Source: Mesorhizobium sp. 131-2-1
GTDB lineage: Bacteria; Pseudomonadota; Alphaproteobacteria; Rhizobiales; Rhizobiaceae
Direction: 5' to 3'
DNA: 64,000 bases
Assembly (NCBI RefSeq): GCF_016756535.1
Contig: NZ_AP023247.1
Span: forward strand, 1,922,501 to 1,986,500
The notes under the pieces were generated by a model. That model was not told where the DNA came from, ran no database searches, and worked only from the letters and a program-made list of their open reading frames with translations. This document shows, in pieces, positions 17,358 through 23,345 of this stretch. The first letter of the stretch is position 1, and each line of letters begins with the position of its first letter. Made by a program: the position numbers and the translations under genes.

Positions 17358-17789
17358 GCCCAAAGTCGCACGTGCCTGTGGGTGTCCGCCGATCCTCGAA
17401 TGGTGAGGGCAATCGGTAAGGTAACTGGAGCTAACCCCTCCAGTCGGTTTAGCGGCCAACCGCCAGACCGAGGACACCTTGAAGCAACGACGGTGCGGGC
17501 CTTTCTGGTGTTCTGCCGGTCGTCCAAAGACCGGGGTTACTGAAGAGGCACACCTTCATTGCCGGCAGTGCGGACGGGTCTCCCATCCAAGCCAAGGCAG
17601 ACAAAGCGAACCGAGGCCGGGCAAGGCCAAGGTTCACCGCCGCGAGACGGCGTTTCATGGTTCCGGGGTCTCCACCGGCTGGTCCCATGGATTTCCGTCC
17701 CGCCTTTGTCCACCGCGTGTTCGCGAGGCCGAGAGCCCGCGTCCCCGCAGCCTTTGTGCGCGCCGCAAGGCGCTTATGGAGAGACCCCG
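17358..17789 (+). ncRNA. Structured 5' leader of ornithine decarboxylase, candidate speF-type RNA
   Basis: The 5' half folds into a cloverleaf-like unit. A closing stem GGTGTCC/GGACACC (17381-17387 with 17472-17478) encloses three hairpins. The first is CCGAT+CCTC with GAGG+ATCGG (17389-17416). The second is ACTGGAG/CTCCAGT (17424-17430 with 17438-17444). The third is CGGT+GCGG with CCGC+ACCG (17445-17470). Further hairpins follow: CCGGTC/GACCGG near 17517-17535, CGCCG/CGGCG at 17638-17652 and GCGCC-GCAA-GGCGC at 17760-17773 just before the ribosome site. Alphaproteobacterial ornithine decarboxylase genes are known to carry a conserved leader RNA (Rfam speF). The position fits, but membership was not tested against the model. 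Confidence 0.65.
17400..17543 (+). CDS. Possible 47-codon leader ORF overlapping the structured RNA
   Basis: An ATG at 17400, located in the loop of the first leader hairpin, opens a 47-codon frame that ends at TGA 17541-17543. The peptide begins MVRAIGKVTG and ends VRAFLVFCRSSKDRGY. Its codons run through the whole cloverleaf, so translation would disrupt that fold. No clear ribosome site precedes it, and the frame is also open further upstream. Whether it is translated is unknown; enterobacterial speF is controlled by a leader peptide, which makes the idea worth testing. Confidence 0.3.
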   Translation: MVRAIGKVTGANPSSRFSGQPPDRGHLEATTVRAFLVFCRSSKDRGY

Positions 17790-18923
17790 ATGGCTACCCA
17801 GCGCATCCTCGATTTCCTCGCCACCCGACGTCCGAACGGCCCGTGCCTCGTCGTCGACCTCGATGTCGTGCGCGACAATTTCCGCGCCTTCGAGAAGGCG
17901 TTGCCCGATTCCAAGATCTACTATGCGGTGAAAGCAAACCCGGCGCCGGAGATCCTGCGCCTGCTTGCTGCGATGGGCTCGTCCTTCGACACCGCATCCG
18001 TTGCCGAGGTCGAGATGGCCATGGACGCCGGTGCGCCGGCCGACCGCATCTCCTTCGGCAACACCATCAAGAAGGAGCGTGATATCGCACGCGCCTTCCA
18101 GCTCGGCATCCGCCTGTTCGCGGTGGACTGCGTCGAGGAGGTCGAGAAGATCGCTCGTGTCGCTCCCGGCGCGCGCGTGTTCTGCCGCGTGCTGACCGAC
18201 GGCGAAGGCGCCGAATGGCCGTTGTCGCGCAAGTTCGGCTGCGTGCCGGCAATGGCGGTCGACGTGTTGCGCCATGCCAAGGCGCTCGGCCTCGACGCCT
18301 ATGGCGTTTCGTTCCATGTCGGCTCGCAGCAGACCGATCTGTCGGCCTGGGACCGCGCGCTGGGCGATGCCAAGAAGGTGTTCTCGACGCTCGCCGACGA
18401 AGGCATCGTCTTGAAGATGGTCAATATGGGCGGCGGCTTCCCGACCCGTTACCTGAAGGACGTGCCGGTGGCGCAGGCCTACGGCCAGGCGATCTTCTCG
18501 GCGCTGCGCAAGCATTTCGGCAACGCGCTGCCCGAGACGATTATCGAGCCGGGCCGCGGCATGGTCGGCAATGCCGGCGTCATCAAGTCGGAAGTCGTGC
18601 TGATCTCGAAGAAGGCCGACAACGACAATGTGCGCTGGGTGTTTCTCGACATCGGCAAGTTCGGCGGCCTCGCCGAGACCATGGACGAGGCGATCCGCTA
18701 TCCGATCGTCACTGCCCATGACGGCACCGAAACCGCGCCTTGCGTGCTCGCCGGTCCGACCTGCGATTCGGCCGACGTGATGTACGAGAAGACGCCCTAT
18801 CCGTTGCCCCTGTCGCTGACCATCGGCGACGAGGTGCTGATCGAAGGCACCGGCGCCTACACGACGACCTATTCCTCGGTCGCCTTCAACGGCTTCGAGC
18901 CGCTCCGATCCTACGTGATCTGA
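17790..18923 (+). CDS. Ornithine (or lysine/ornithine) decarboxylase, fold-type III
   Basis: A 377-residue alanine racemase-like PLP decarboxylase, the eukaryotic-type ornithine decarboxylase fold common in alphaproteobacteria. PLP Lys48 is in YYAVKANP, the phosphate-binding EPGR is at 253-256 and the catalytic Cys325 is in GPTCDSAD. It makes putrescine (or cadaverine if lysine is accepted). ATG 17790 follows GGAGAGA. The long structured leader upstream points to post-transcriptional control, and a strong hairpin overlaps the stop codon. Confidence 0.93.
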   Translation: MATQRILDFLATRRPNGPCLVVDLDVVRDNFRAFEKALPDSKIYYAVKANPAPEILRLLAAMGSSFDTASVAEVEMAMDAGAPADRISFGNTIKKERDIARAFQLGIRLFAVDCVEEVEKIARVAPGARVFCRVLTDGEGAEWPLSRKFGCVPAMAVDVLRHAKALGLDAYGVSFHVGSQQTDLSAWDRALGDAKKVFSTLADEGIVLKMVNMGGGFPTRYLKDVPVAQAYGQAIFSALRKHFGNALPETIIEPGRGMVGNAGVIKSEVVLISKKADNDNVRWVFLDIGKFGGLAETMDEAIRYPIVTAHDGTETAPCVLAGPTCDSADVMYEKTPYPLPLSLTIGDEVLIEGTGAYTTTYSSVAFNGFEPLRSYVI

Positions 18924-18979
18924 CCGGTTCGCAAGAACCGTTCAGATCATCCCAGGTGGGCGCCTGTCGCCCACCCGGG
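18917..18979 (+). terminator. Two strong hairpins at the end of the decarboxylase gene
   Basis: The first hairpin (18917-18948) includes the stop codon: GATCTGA/TCAGATC plus CGGTTC/GAACCG separated by one mismatch, with a GCAA tetraloop. The second (18951-18979) has an 8-bp core GGTGGGCG/CGCCCACC. Neither is followed by a T run, so they are 3' end structures or attenuators rather than classical terminators. The GNAT gene starts 43 nt later. Confidence 0.5.
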
Positions 18980-19021
18980 TTCGCCTGTGGAACAGATCTC
19001 CGCTCGTGAAGGATCGCGGAC

Positions 19022-19729
19022 ATGGAATACCTGAACAAATCGGCCATCGCGGCCACCGACATTGCCCCCTCATCCGGCCCTTCGGATCAGCTCTTCTTCG
19101 CGGGGGAGAAGAGCCCGATGGCAGCACTTGCGCCCTCCCTTGCCCAATGGGCACAGGCTGGCTCGCGCGGCGAGCCGGGTGAGGGGGCCTCACAGGCTCC
19201 GGCATTCGCCATCGTGGCGGAAAGCGCGGGCGATATCGAGGCGCGCGAGGATCTGCTCGACCGCGCAATGGGGGCCGGCCGCCGCAAGAAGTCGTCGGAG
19301 AAGCTGCGGCGCGGCCGCCGGCCTTCGGAAGGCCTGGCTTTCGTCGCACGCGATGCCTCGGGCGCGGTCCTCGGCACCGTGCGGCTCTGGGATGTGACGT
19401 TGGGCGAAGGCGGTCCGGCGGCACTTCTGCTCGGACCGCTCGCCGTCGAACCCGCGCTCAAGGGCGCCGGTGTCGGCTCGGCGCTGATGCGCCATGCGGT
19501 GACCGAAGCGGCGCGCCTCGGCCATGGCGCCATCCTGCTCGTCGGCGACGCTCCTTACTACGGGCGCTTCGGCTTCTCGGCGGCGAAGACCGGCGCGCTC
19601 GCCATGCCAGGCCCCTATGAGCGGCACCGGCTGCTGGCGCTGGAACTGGTGGAAGGCGTGCTCGACGGCGCCCACGGCACGCTCAAGGCCGCGGGACGCA
19701 AGCAGAAGGCGCAATCGCTGGCCGCCTAG
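19022..19729 (+). CDS. GNAT family N-acetyltransferase with an in-frame palindromic insertion
   Basis: A 235-residue protein whose residues 60-235 form a GNAT domain: the acetyl-CoA strand and loop LLGPLAVEPALKGAGVGSALMRHAV and the later PYYGRFGFSAA match the YhbS-type predicted acetyltransferases. Residues 15-56 are encoded by a 125-bp palindromic element and look unlike the rest. The substrate is unknown. ATG 19022 follows AAGGA. It may be co-transcribed with the decarboxylase, which would suit a polyamine or amine acetylase, but this is only a guess. Confidence 0.82.
   Translation: MEYLNKSAIAATDIAPSSGPSDQLFFAGEKSPMAALAPSLAQWAQAGSRGEPGEGASQAPAFAIVAESAGDIEAREDLLDRAMGAGRRKKSSEKLRRGRRPSEGLAFVARDASGAVLGTVRLWDVTLGEGGPAALLLGPLAVEPALKGAGVGSALMRHAVTEAARLGHGAILLVGDAPYYGRFGFSAAKTGALAMPGPYERHRLLALELVEGVLDGAHGTLKAAGRKQKAQSLAA
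19064..19188. repeat. Palindromic repeat element inside a coding sequence
   Basis: GCCCCCTCATCCGGC at 19064-19078 is matched by its reverse complement with one mismatch at 19174-19188. An internal hairpin (CTCTTCT/AGAAGAG around 19091-19113) lies between them. The wording (CCCTCATCCGGC and GCGGGGGAGAAGA) resembles short palindromic repeats common between genes in Mesorhizobium, but here it is read through in frame as residues 15-56 of the acetyltransferase. Confidence 0.7.
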
Positions 19730-19774
19730 AGCATGGTCCCAAAGAGTGGGAGCCGGTCAGGCAAGACCATGGTC
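19729..19774. repeat. Short palindromic intergenic repeat (GAGCATG type)
   Basis: GAGCATGGTCCC with a matching GACCATG about 30 nt later (19732-19738 with 19765-19771) around a GTGGGAGCCGG core. It looks like a degenerate copy of the GAGCATGATCCC palindromic repeat frequent in rhizobial genomes. It begins at the stop codon of the acetyltransferase gene. Confidence 0.5.
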
Positions 19775-19784
19775 AAACCAAAAG

Positions 19785-19812
19785 AAAACGCCGCCCATCG
19801 AGGCGGCGTTTT
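19785..19812 (+). terminator. Bidirectional rho-independent terminator
   Basis: A perfect 11-bp stem AAAACGCCGCC/GGCGGCGTTTT (19785-19795 with 19802-19812) with a 6-nt loop sits between the convergent acetyltransferase and SCP2 genes and has T runs in both directions. Confidence 0.9.
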
Positions 19813-19833
19813 GCTTTAATCCGGGCGATGCCG

Positions 19834-20118
19834 TCAACCGAGCAGCTGGCTGAGCGCCATGGCGACGGTCATGTCGCCTTCGATCTTTATCTTGCCGGAC
19901 ATGAAGGCCATGGTCGGGTTGAGGTCGCCGGCGATCAGCGAGTCCAGATCGTCGAGCGACAGCTTCACGGTGCAGTCGGTCGGGGCATCCGTGGTAGAGA
20001 CCGTGGCGCCGTCGATGACGATGACGCCATCTCCGCCGGTGTCGAACTTGACCGAATGCTCGAAGCCCGCGCTTGCCACGCGCGACTTGATCCGGTCGGC
20101 AATCTCCTGAACGCTCAT
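19834..20118 (-). CDS. SCP2 sterol-binding domain protein
   Basis: A 94-residue stand-alone SCP2 domain with the typical pattern DGVIVIDGATVS, CTVKLSLDDLDSLIAGDLNPTMAFMSGKIKIEGDM and a C-terminal helix. SCP2 domains bind acyl chains and lipids and often accompany fatty-acid oxidation genes. ATG 20118 follows a GAGGAG ribosome site. A palindromic operator overlaps its predicted promoter at 20197-20228. Confidence 0.92.
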   Translation of the reverse strand: MSVQEIADRIKSRVASAGFEHSVKFDTGGDGVIVIDGATVSTTDAPTDCTVKLSLDDLDSLIAGDLNPTMAFMSGKIKIEGDMTVAMALSQLLG

Positions 20119-20196
20119 GCGGTTCTCCTCGTTTCCGTTGCGTTGATGCGCGGCGGCGCTCTTGCCCGGCGCATGTCGCGATCATGATCGCTGACG

Positions 20197-20228
20197 CATA
20201 TAGCTTCGCGTTGACGTTTACGTCAACG
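20197..20228 (-). promoter_or_regulatory. Promoter and palindromic operator of the SCP2 gene
   Basis: A perfect 8-bp inverted repeat CGTTGACG/CGTCAACG with a 4-nt spacer (20209-20228) overlaps a minus-strand -35 TTGACG, with a -10 TATATG at 20197-20202 and an 18-nt spacer. The layout suits a MerR- or TetR-type regulator; TTTACGT-type palindromes are known for acyl-CoA catabolism regulators such as LiuR, which would fit an SCP2 target. The regulator gene is not in the window. Confidence 0.6.
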
Positions 20229-20292
20229 TGGCGACGATGCGTCATCTCGCATCACCTTGGCGTGGTCAATGGCGAATACGGCTCCGCCGCGG

Positions 20293-20814
20293 TCAGTGCT
20301 GCTTGAAGGCCTTGGTCATCTCCGACGCCGTCTCGCCGGCGCCCTTGCGGCGGCGAATGGCATTGTCGCGGATCTCGTCCTTGGACAGGAAGTTGACCTG
20401 GTCGATCAGCACCTCATGCACCAGTTCGACGCCGACACGGGCGTTGATGCTGTCGTGGATGGCCTTGCGGAAGGCATCGAGATCAATCGTGTCCTTCTTG
20501 GTGAAATCGATCTGCGGGTTGGCGTAGAGATAGGAGTAGACTTGGTCGGTGATCAGCGCCTGGGCCGGAATCGACAGCTTCTTTATCTGCTCGGGCTCGA
20601 CTGTGTAGACGAGCTTGGTCAGGAAATAGCCGTCGATCCTGGCGTCGCGGATCAGCGGCACCGAGATGATGTCGGTCTTGACGTAGTCGAGGCCGCCCAG
20701 CATCGGCTTCGGCGTCTCGCCGACGCCGGCCTTGCCTGCAGCCTGGAACGAATAGAACACGGCGCCGAGCGTCGCTGCGCAAATCCAGATCGCGGCGGCG
20801 ATGAACTTGATCAC
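20293..20814 (-). CDS. FliL-like single-pass membrane protein of the flagellar cluster
   Basis: A 173-residue protein with one N-terminal membrane helix (about 4-22) and a periplasmic domain. The C-terminal part, with LDAFRKAIHDSINARVG followed by VHEVLIDQVNFLSKDEIR, resembles the end of FliL proteins, and the middle (GYFLTKLVYTVEP) also fits. It is the last gene of the flagellar string on this strand, 34 nt after the flgN-like gene. I infer a second FliL-type stator-associated protein. The true fliL is at 54743. It could instead be an unnamed rhizobial flagellar protein. Confidence 0.65.
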   Translation of the reverse strand: MIKFIAAAIWICAATLGAVFYSFQAAGKAGVGETPKPMLGGLDYVKTDIISVPLIRDARIDGYFLTKLVYTVEPEQIKKLSIPAQALITDQVYSYLYANPQIDFTKKDTIDLDAFRKAIHDSINARVGVELVHEVLIDQVNFLSKDEIRDNAIRRRKGAGETASEMTKAFKQH

Positions 20815-20848
20815 CGGTCTTTCCCTCGCGTGGCCCTGGCGGCCGGGA

Positions 20849-21265
20849 TCATGCTCTTGCCCAGCCGAACTCGCCGGCCGAATAGGTGCCGTCGGCCTCG
20901 GCGCGCTGGATGGCGCTCTTCAGCAAATTGGCGACCTCGTTGACGGCGTTGAGATGGGCAAGGATCGCGGCCTCGTTCTTGGCCAGCTTCTGGCGCAACC
21001 GCGCCAGCCCTTCGCGATGCTGCTCCAGGAATTCGATCTCGTTTGCGCCCTTCATGGCGCGGGTCAATTCATAGAGGTAGCGGCTCTTGCGGGCGTTGGA
21101 TGCCTTGAGGTCGAAACCGGTGCTGGCGCGGATACCCGCCGTCTCCTCGTCGACCGCCTCCTCGATGCGGCCGATGATGGCGGCAAGGTTTCCGGGGCGC
21201 GCGAACGGGATCGGCGCTTCCGAGGTCCGCGCCGGCAGGTTGGAGAATTCGGATTGGTCGGCCAT
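20849..21265 (-). CDS. FlgN-like flagellar export chaperone
   Basis: A 138-residue, almost wholly helical protein with heptad-like Leu/Ala spacing (LYELTRAMKGANEIEFLEQHREGLARLRQKLAKNEAAILAHL), as in FlgN-type chaperones that hold hook-junction proteins FlgK and FlgL before export. ATG 21265 follows GGGAG. It lies 8 nt after flgJ. The assignment comes from size, composition and position; sequence similarity to FlgN is weak by eye. Confidence 0.6.
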   Translation of the reverse strand: MADQSEFSNLPARTSEAPIPFARPGNLAAIIGRIEEAVDEETAGIRASTGFDLKASNARKSRYLYELTRAMKGANEIEFLEQHREGLARLRQKLAKNEAAILAHLNAVNEVANLLKSAIQRAEADGTYSAGEFGWARA

Positions 21266-21273
21266 GAGGCTCC

Positions 21274-21828
21274 CTAGATTTTCGTATCGGTTTCTATGGT
21301 CGTATCGTCGCCGGTCATCGACCGCGCGGCCTGGCGCTGCAACTCCTGCACCATGGACGTCGACAACCGGGTCTGCTGGTCGATCTCGGCCTTCTCCGGC
21401 CCACCCGAAACCGGGCCGACCGGCACGGTGCGCTTGCCGTCCTTGTAGTGGTCGGCGAGCATCGACCTGGCGATGCCGATGCCGCCGCGCTCGGCCATGA
21501 CATTGGCCAGCTGCTCGGCCAACTGCGATTTCCACATGTCGCCGGCGAGACCCTTGCCGTACACGCCCTCGGTGTCCTTGGGCATCATGTTCTGGATGAA
21601 GGTCTGCAGCACCATCGCCTCGAAGCGCTGGAACTTCTTCTCCGGGTTTGTCGCCTCGGCCTTGTCCGCGGTGGCTCGCGAAAGCATGGTGCCGGCGGTG
21701 TCGACCGAAAAGGTGCCCGTGGCGCCACCGGAGCGCCTTGCCAGTGCGGCCCGCGCGGCCTCGACGTCCGTCGGCTCGGCGGCGCGGGCGACGTCCAGGA
21801 CGATGTCACTGGGTGGAGAGATTGCCAA
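21274..21828 (-). CDS. flgJ: Rod-binding protein FlgJ (N-terminal domain only)
   Basis: A protein of about 184 residues with the FlgJ rod-binding signature around FQRFEAMVLQTFIQNMMPKD and the later LAEQLANVMAERGGIGIARSML. The muramidase domain of enterobacterial FlgJ is absent, as usual in rhizobia, where a separate transglycosylase is encoded (44568). The start is uncertain: TTG 21828 follows GGCGGA and gives MAISPPSDIVLDV. It helps the rod assemble in the periplasm. Confidence 0.85.
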   Translation of the reverse strand: MAISPPSDIVLDVARAAEPTDVEAARAALARRSGGATGTFSVDTAGTMLSRATADKAEATNPEKKFQRFEAMVLQTFIQNMMPKDTEGVYGKGLAGDMWKSQLAEQLANVMAERGGIGIARSMLADHYKDGKRTVPVGPVSGGPEKAEIDQQTRLSTSMVQELQRQAARSMTGDDTTIETDTKI

Positions 21829-21942
21829 AAAAGTCCGCCTTTTGCCGGTTTTCGTGGCAGCGACAATGGCGCAACAAGCTTGCGGCAGGCTTGCGAAAGC
21901 GGCGTCTCCACAACTGAGGTTTCCGATAGCACTGGGTGCAGA

Positions 21943-22194
21943 ATGCAGATTGTCGAGCGATTTCAACTCAGTGGCCGCGGTCTTGTCGTAATATGCGATC
22001 GACCTACCGACTTCCCGGCGGGCGGAAACCTCAAGGCTACGATCGCCCGGCCCGACGGCTCCAAAGTCATCACGACTGCGTCAAAGGAATATGGCTATCG
22101 GAGCGAACCTCCACACGAGTTCGAGGCGTTCGTGCTGAAGGGACTTGACCTGTCTGATGTGCCAGACGGCAGCGCCGTTGAGTTCGGCTTGTGA
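21943..22194 (+). CDS. Small unknown protein, opposite strand within the flagellar string
   Basis: An 83-residue frame from ATG 21943 (GGGTGCAGA upstream) to TGA 22194. The pattern FQLSGRGLVVICDRPTD, GNLKATIARPDG, EFEAFVLKGLDLSDVPDGSAVEFG looks like a small beta-barrel of the translation-factor domain 2 type, but I cannot name a family. It sits on the plus strand between flgJ and the fliJ-like gene, which are both on the minus strand, so it breaks the flagellar string and needs its own promoter. Confidence 0.55.
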   Translation: MQIVERFQLSGRGLVVICDRPTDFPAGGNLKATIARPDGSKVITTASKEYGYRSEPPHEFEAFVLKGLDLSDVPDGSAVEFGL

Positions 22195-22201
22195 CCGCAG
22201 C

Positions 22202-22588
22202 CTACGAGGGTTCGTTGCGCTTCTGGGCGATGAGATCCAGCCGCTCGCGGTCGGTGCGTTCGCGCTCGTCGCGGCGGCGCACGTCCTTGTAGGCGCGCTC
22301 TACCATGTTGGTACGCGCCGTTGCGGTGGCGATCAGGCTCGCTTCCTGCCTGGCGCTCTCCAGGCTTGCCTCCTGGCGGACCAGGGCATTGGCGATGCGG
22401 CGATGGTAGAGGTCGGGGAACAGGGCGGCCAGCGACCGGTCAGCGTCGAAATGCTCGACCAGTTCCTTTGCCTCGGCCTCGGCCGCTCCCGCCTGCGCCA
22501 GGAATGTCGCATGGCGCGTCTCGTGCAGGGCCTTCAGTTGCTCCTGCACCAGCACCAGTTTCCGCAGCCGTTCCTTGCGCGTGGTCAT
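22202..22588 (-). CDS. FliJ-like coiled-coil flagellar protein
   Basis: A 128-residue, charged, helical protein (RKERLRKLVLVQEQLKALHE at the N-terminus, RTNMVERAYKDVRRRDERERTDRERLDL at the C-terminus). Length, coiled-coil character and its place directly after fliR suggest FliJ, the stalk-like export protein that couples the ATPase to the gate. FliJ sequences diverge strongly, so this stays tentative. It starts 4 nt after the fliR stop codon. Confidence 0.6.
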   Translation of the reverse strand: MTTRKERLRKLVLVQEQLKALHETRHATFLAQAGAAEAEAKELVEHFDADRSLAALFPDLYHRRIANALVRQEASLESARQEASLIATATARTNMVERAYKDVRRRDERERTDRERLDLIAQKRNEPS

Positions 22589-22592
22589 TGCG

Positions 22593-23345
22593 TCACCGGG
22601 CGAGCGTCAGGTCGACAAAGCCGTCGACGAACAGCGACAGCATGGTGGCGATGGCGAAGTAGAAGAGGATCAGGCCGCCGGCGATGACGAAGGGCAGCGA
22701 GATGAAATAGACGGGGATCTGCGGCGTCAGCTTGTTGACGAACCCGATCGTCAGATTGACCAGGATGGCATAGGCGACGAAGGGGCTGCCGAGGCGGATG
22801 ACCAGGAAGAAGGTGTCCGACACGGTGTCGGTGAGATCGACGAGCGCGGCCTGCGGATTGAAGAAGACGTTGACTGGCGCCACCGTGTAGGAGGCGACCA
22901 GCGCGCGCACGATCTCGTGGTCGAAATCGAAGACGAAGAGCAGGAGCAACGCCGAGAACGAGATGATGGCGGCAAGCGCCGCTTGCGGCTCCGGCTCCTC
23001 GATCGCCGGGCCGCCGGCGCCGCCATAGCCGATCAGCGTGGCGATGGCCGAGCCCATGAAGCGCAGCGCCTCCATGTAGAGCCGGGTCATTGCGCCGATC
23101 AGCCCGCCGACCAGAAGTTCCGAGACGATCATCGGCGCCAGGACCTGCGGTCGCGGGTCGACATACGGGTAGATGCGGTCCCAGAGGAAGGCGAGCAGGC
23201 CGCCGGTGGCGGCGACCGACACGAACAGTCGGACCTGGATCGGCACGCGCGCGCTGGAGAGGCCGGGCATCAGCATGAAACAGGCGCCGATGCGGCAGAA
23301 GGCGAGGAAGGCGGCGATGACGACGCCTTGCGAGAGCGCGCTCAC
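22593..23345 (-). CDS. fliR: Flagellar export gate protein FliR
   Basis: A 250-residue integral membrane protein with about six hydrophobic segments and the FliR pattern [25 protein letters not shown] and APVNVFFNP. FliR forms part of the export gate with FliP and FliQ inside the MS-ring. Its ATG overlaps the flhA stop by 4 nt, indicating translational coupling. Confidence 0.95.
   Translation of the reverse strand: MSALSQGVVIAAFLAFCRIGACFMLMPGLSSARVPIQVRLFVSVAATGGLLAFLWDRIYPYVDPRPQVLAPMIVSELLVGGLIGAMTRLYMEALRFMGSAIATLIGYGGAGGPAIEEPEPQAALAAIISFSALLLLFVFDFDHEIVRALVASYTVAPVNVFFNPQAALVDLTDTVSDTFFLVIRLGSPFVAYAILVNLTIGFVNKLTPQIPVYFISLPFVIAGGLILFYFAIATMLSLFVDGFVDLTLAR

Noticed and set aside
14889..17477. 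Very long minus-strand frame of over 800 codons
   Set aside because: It runs in another frame over LysR, amidase and DUF1007 genes, is Arg/Pro-rich and has no domain; a high-GC shadow.
21448..22194. Longer version of the small plus-strand gene (248 codons)
   Set aside because: The first 165 codons lie antisense to flgJ and have shadow-like composition; only the part from ATG 21943 looks like protein.
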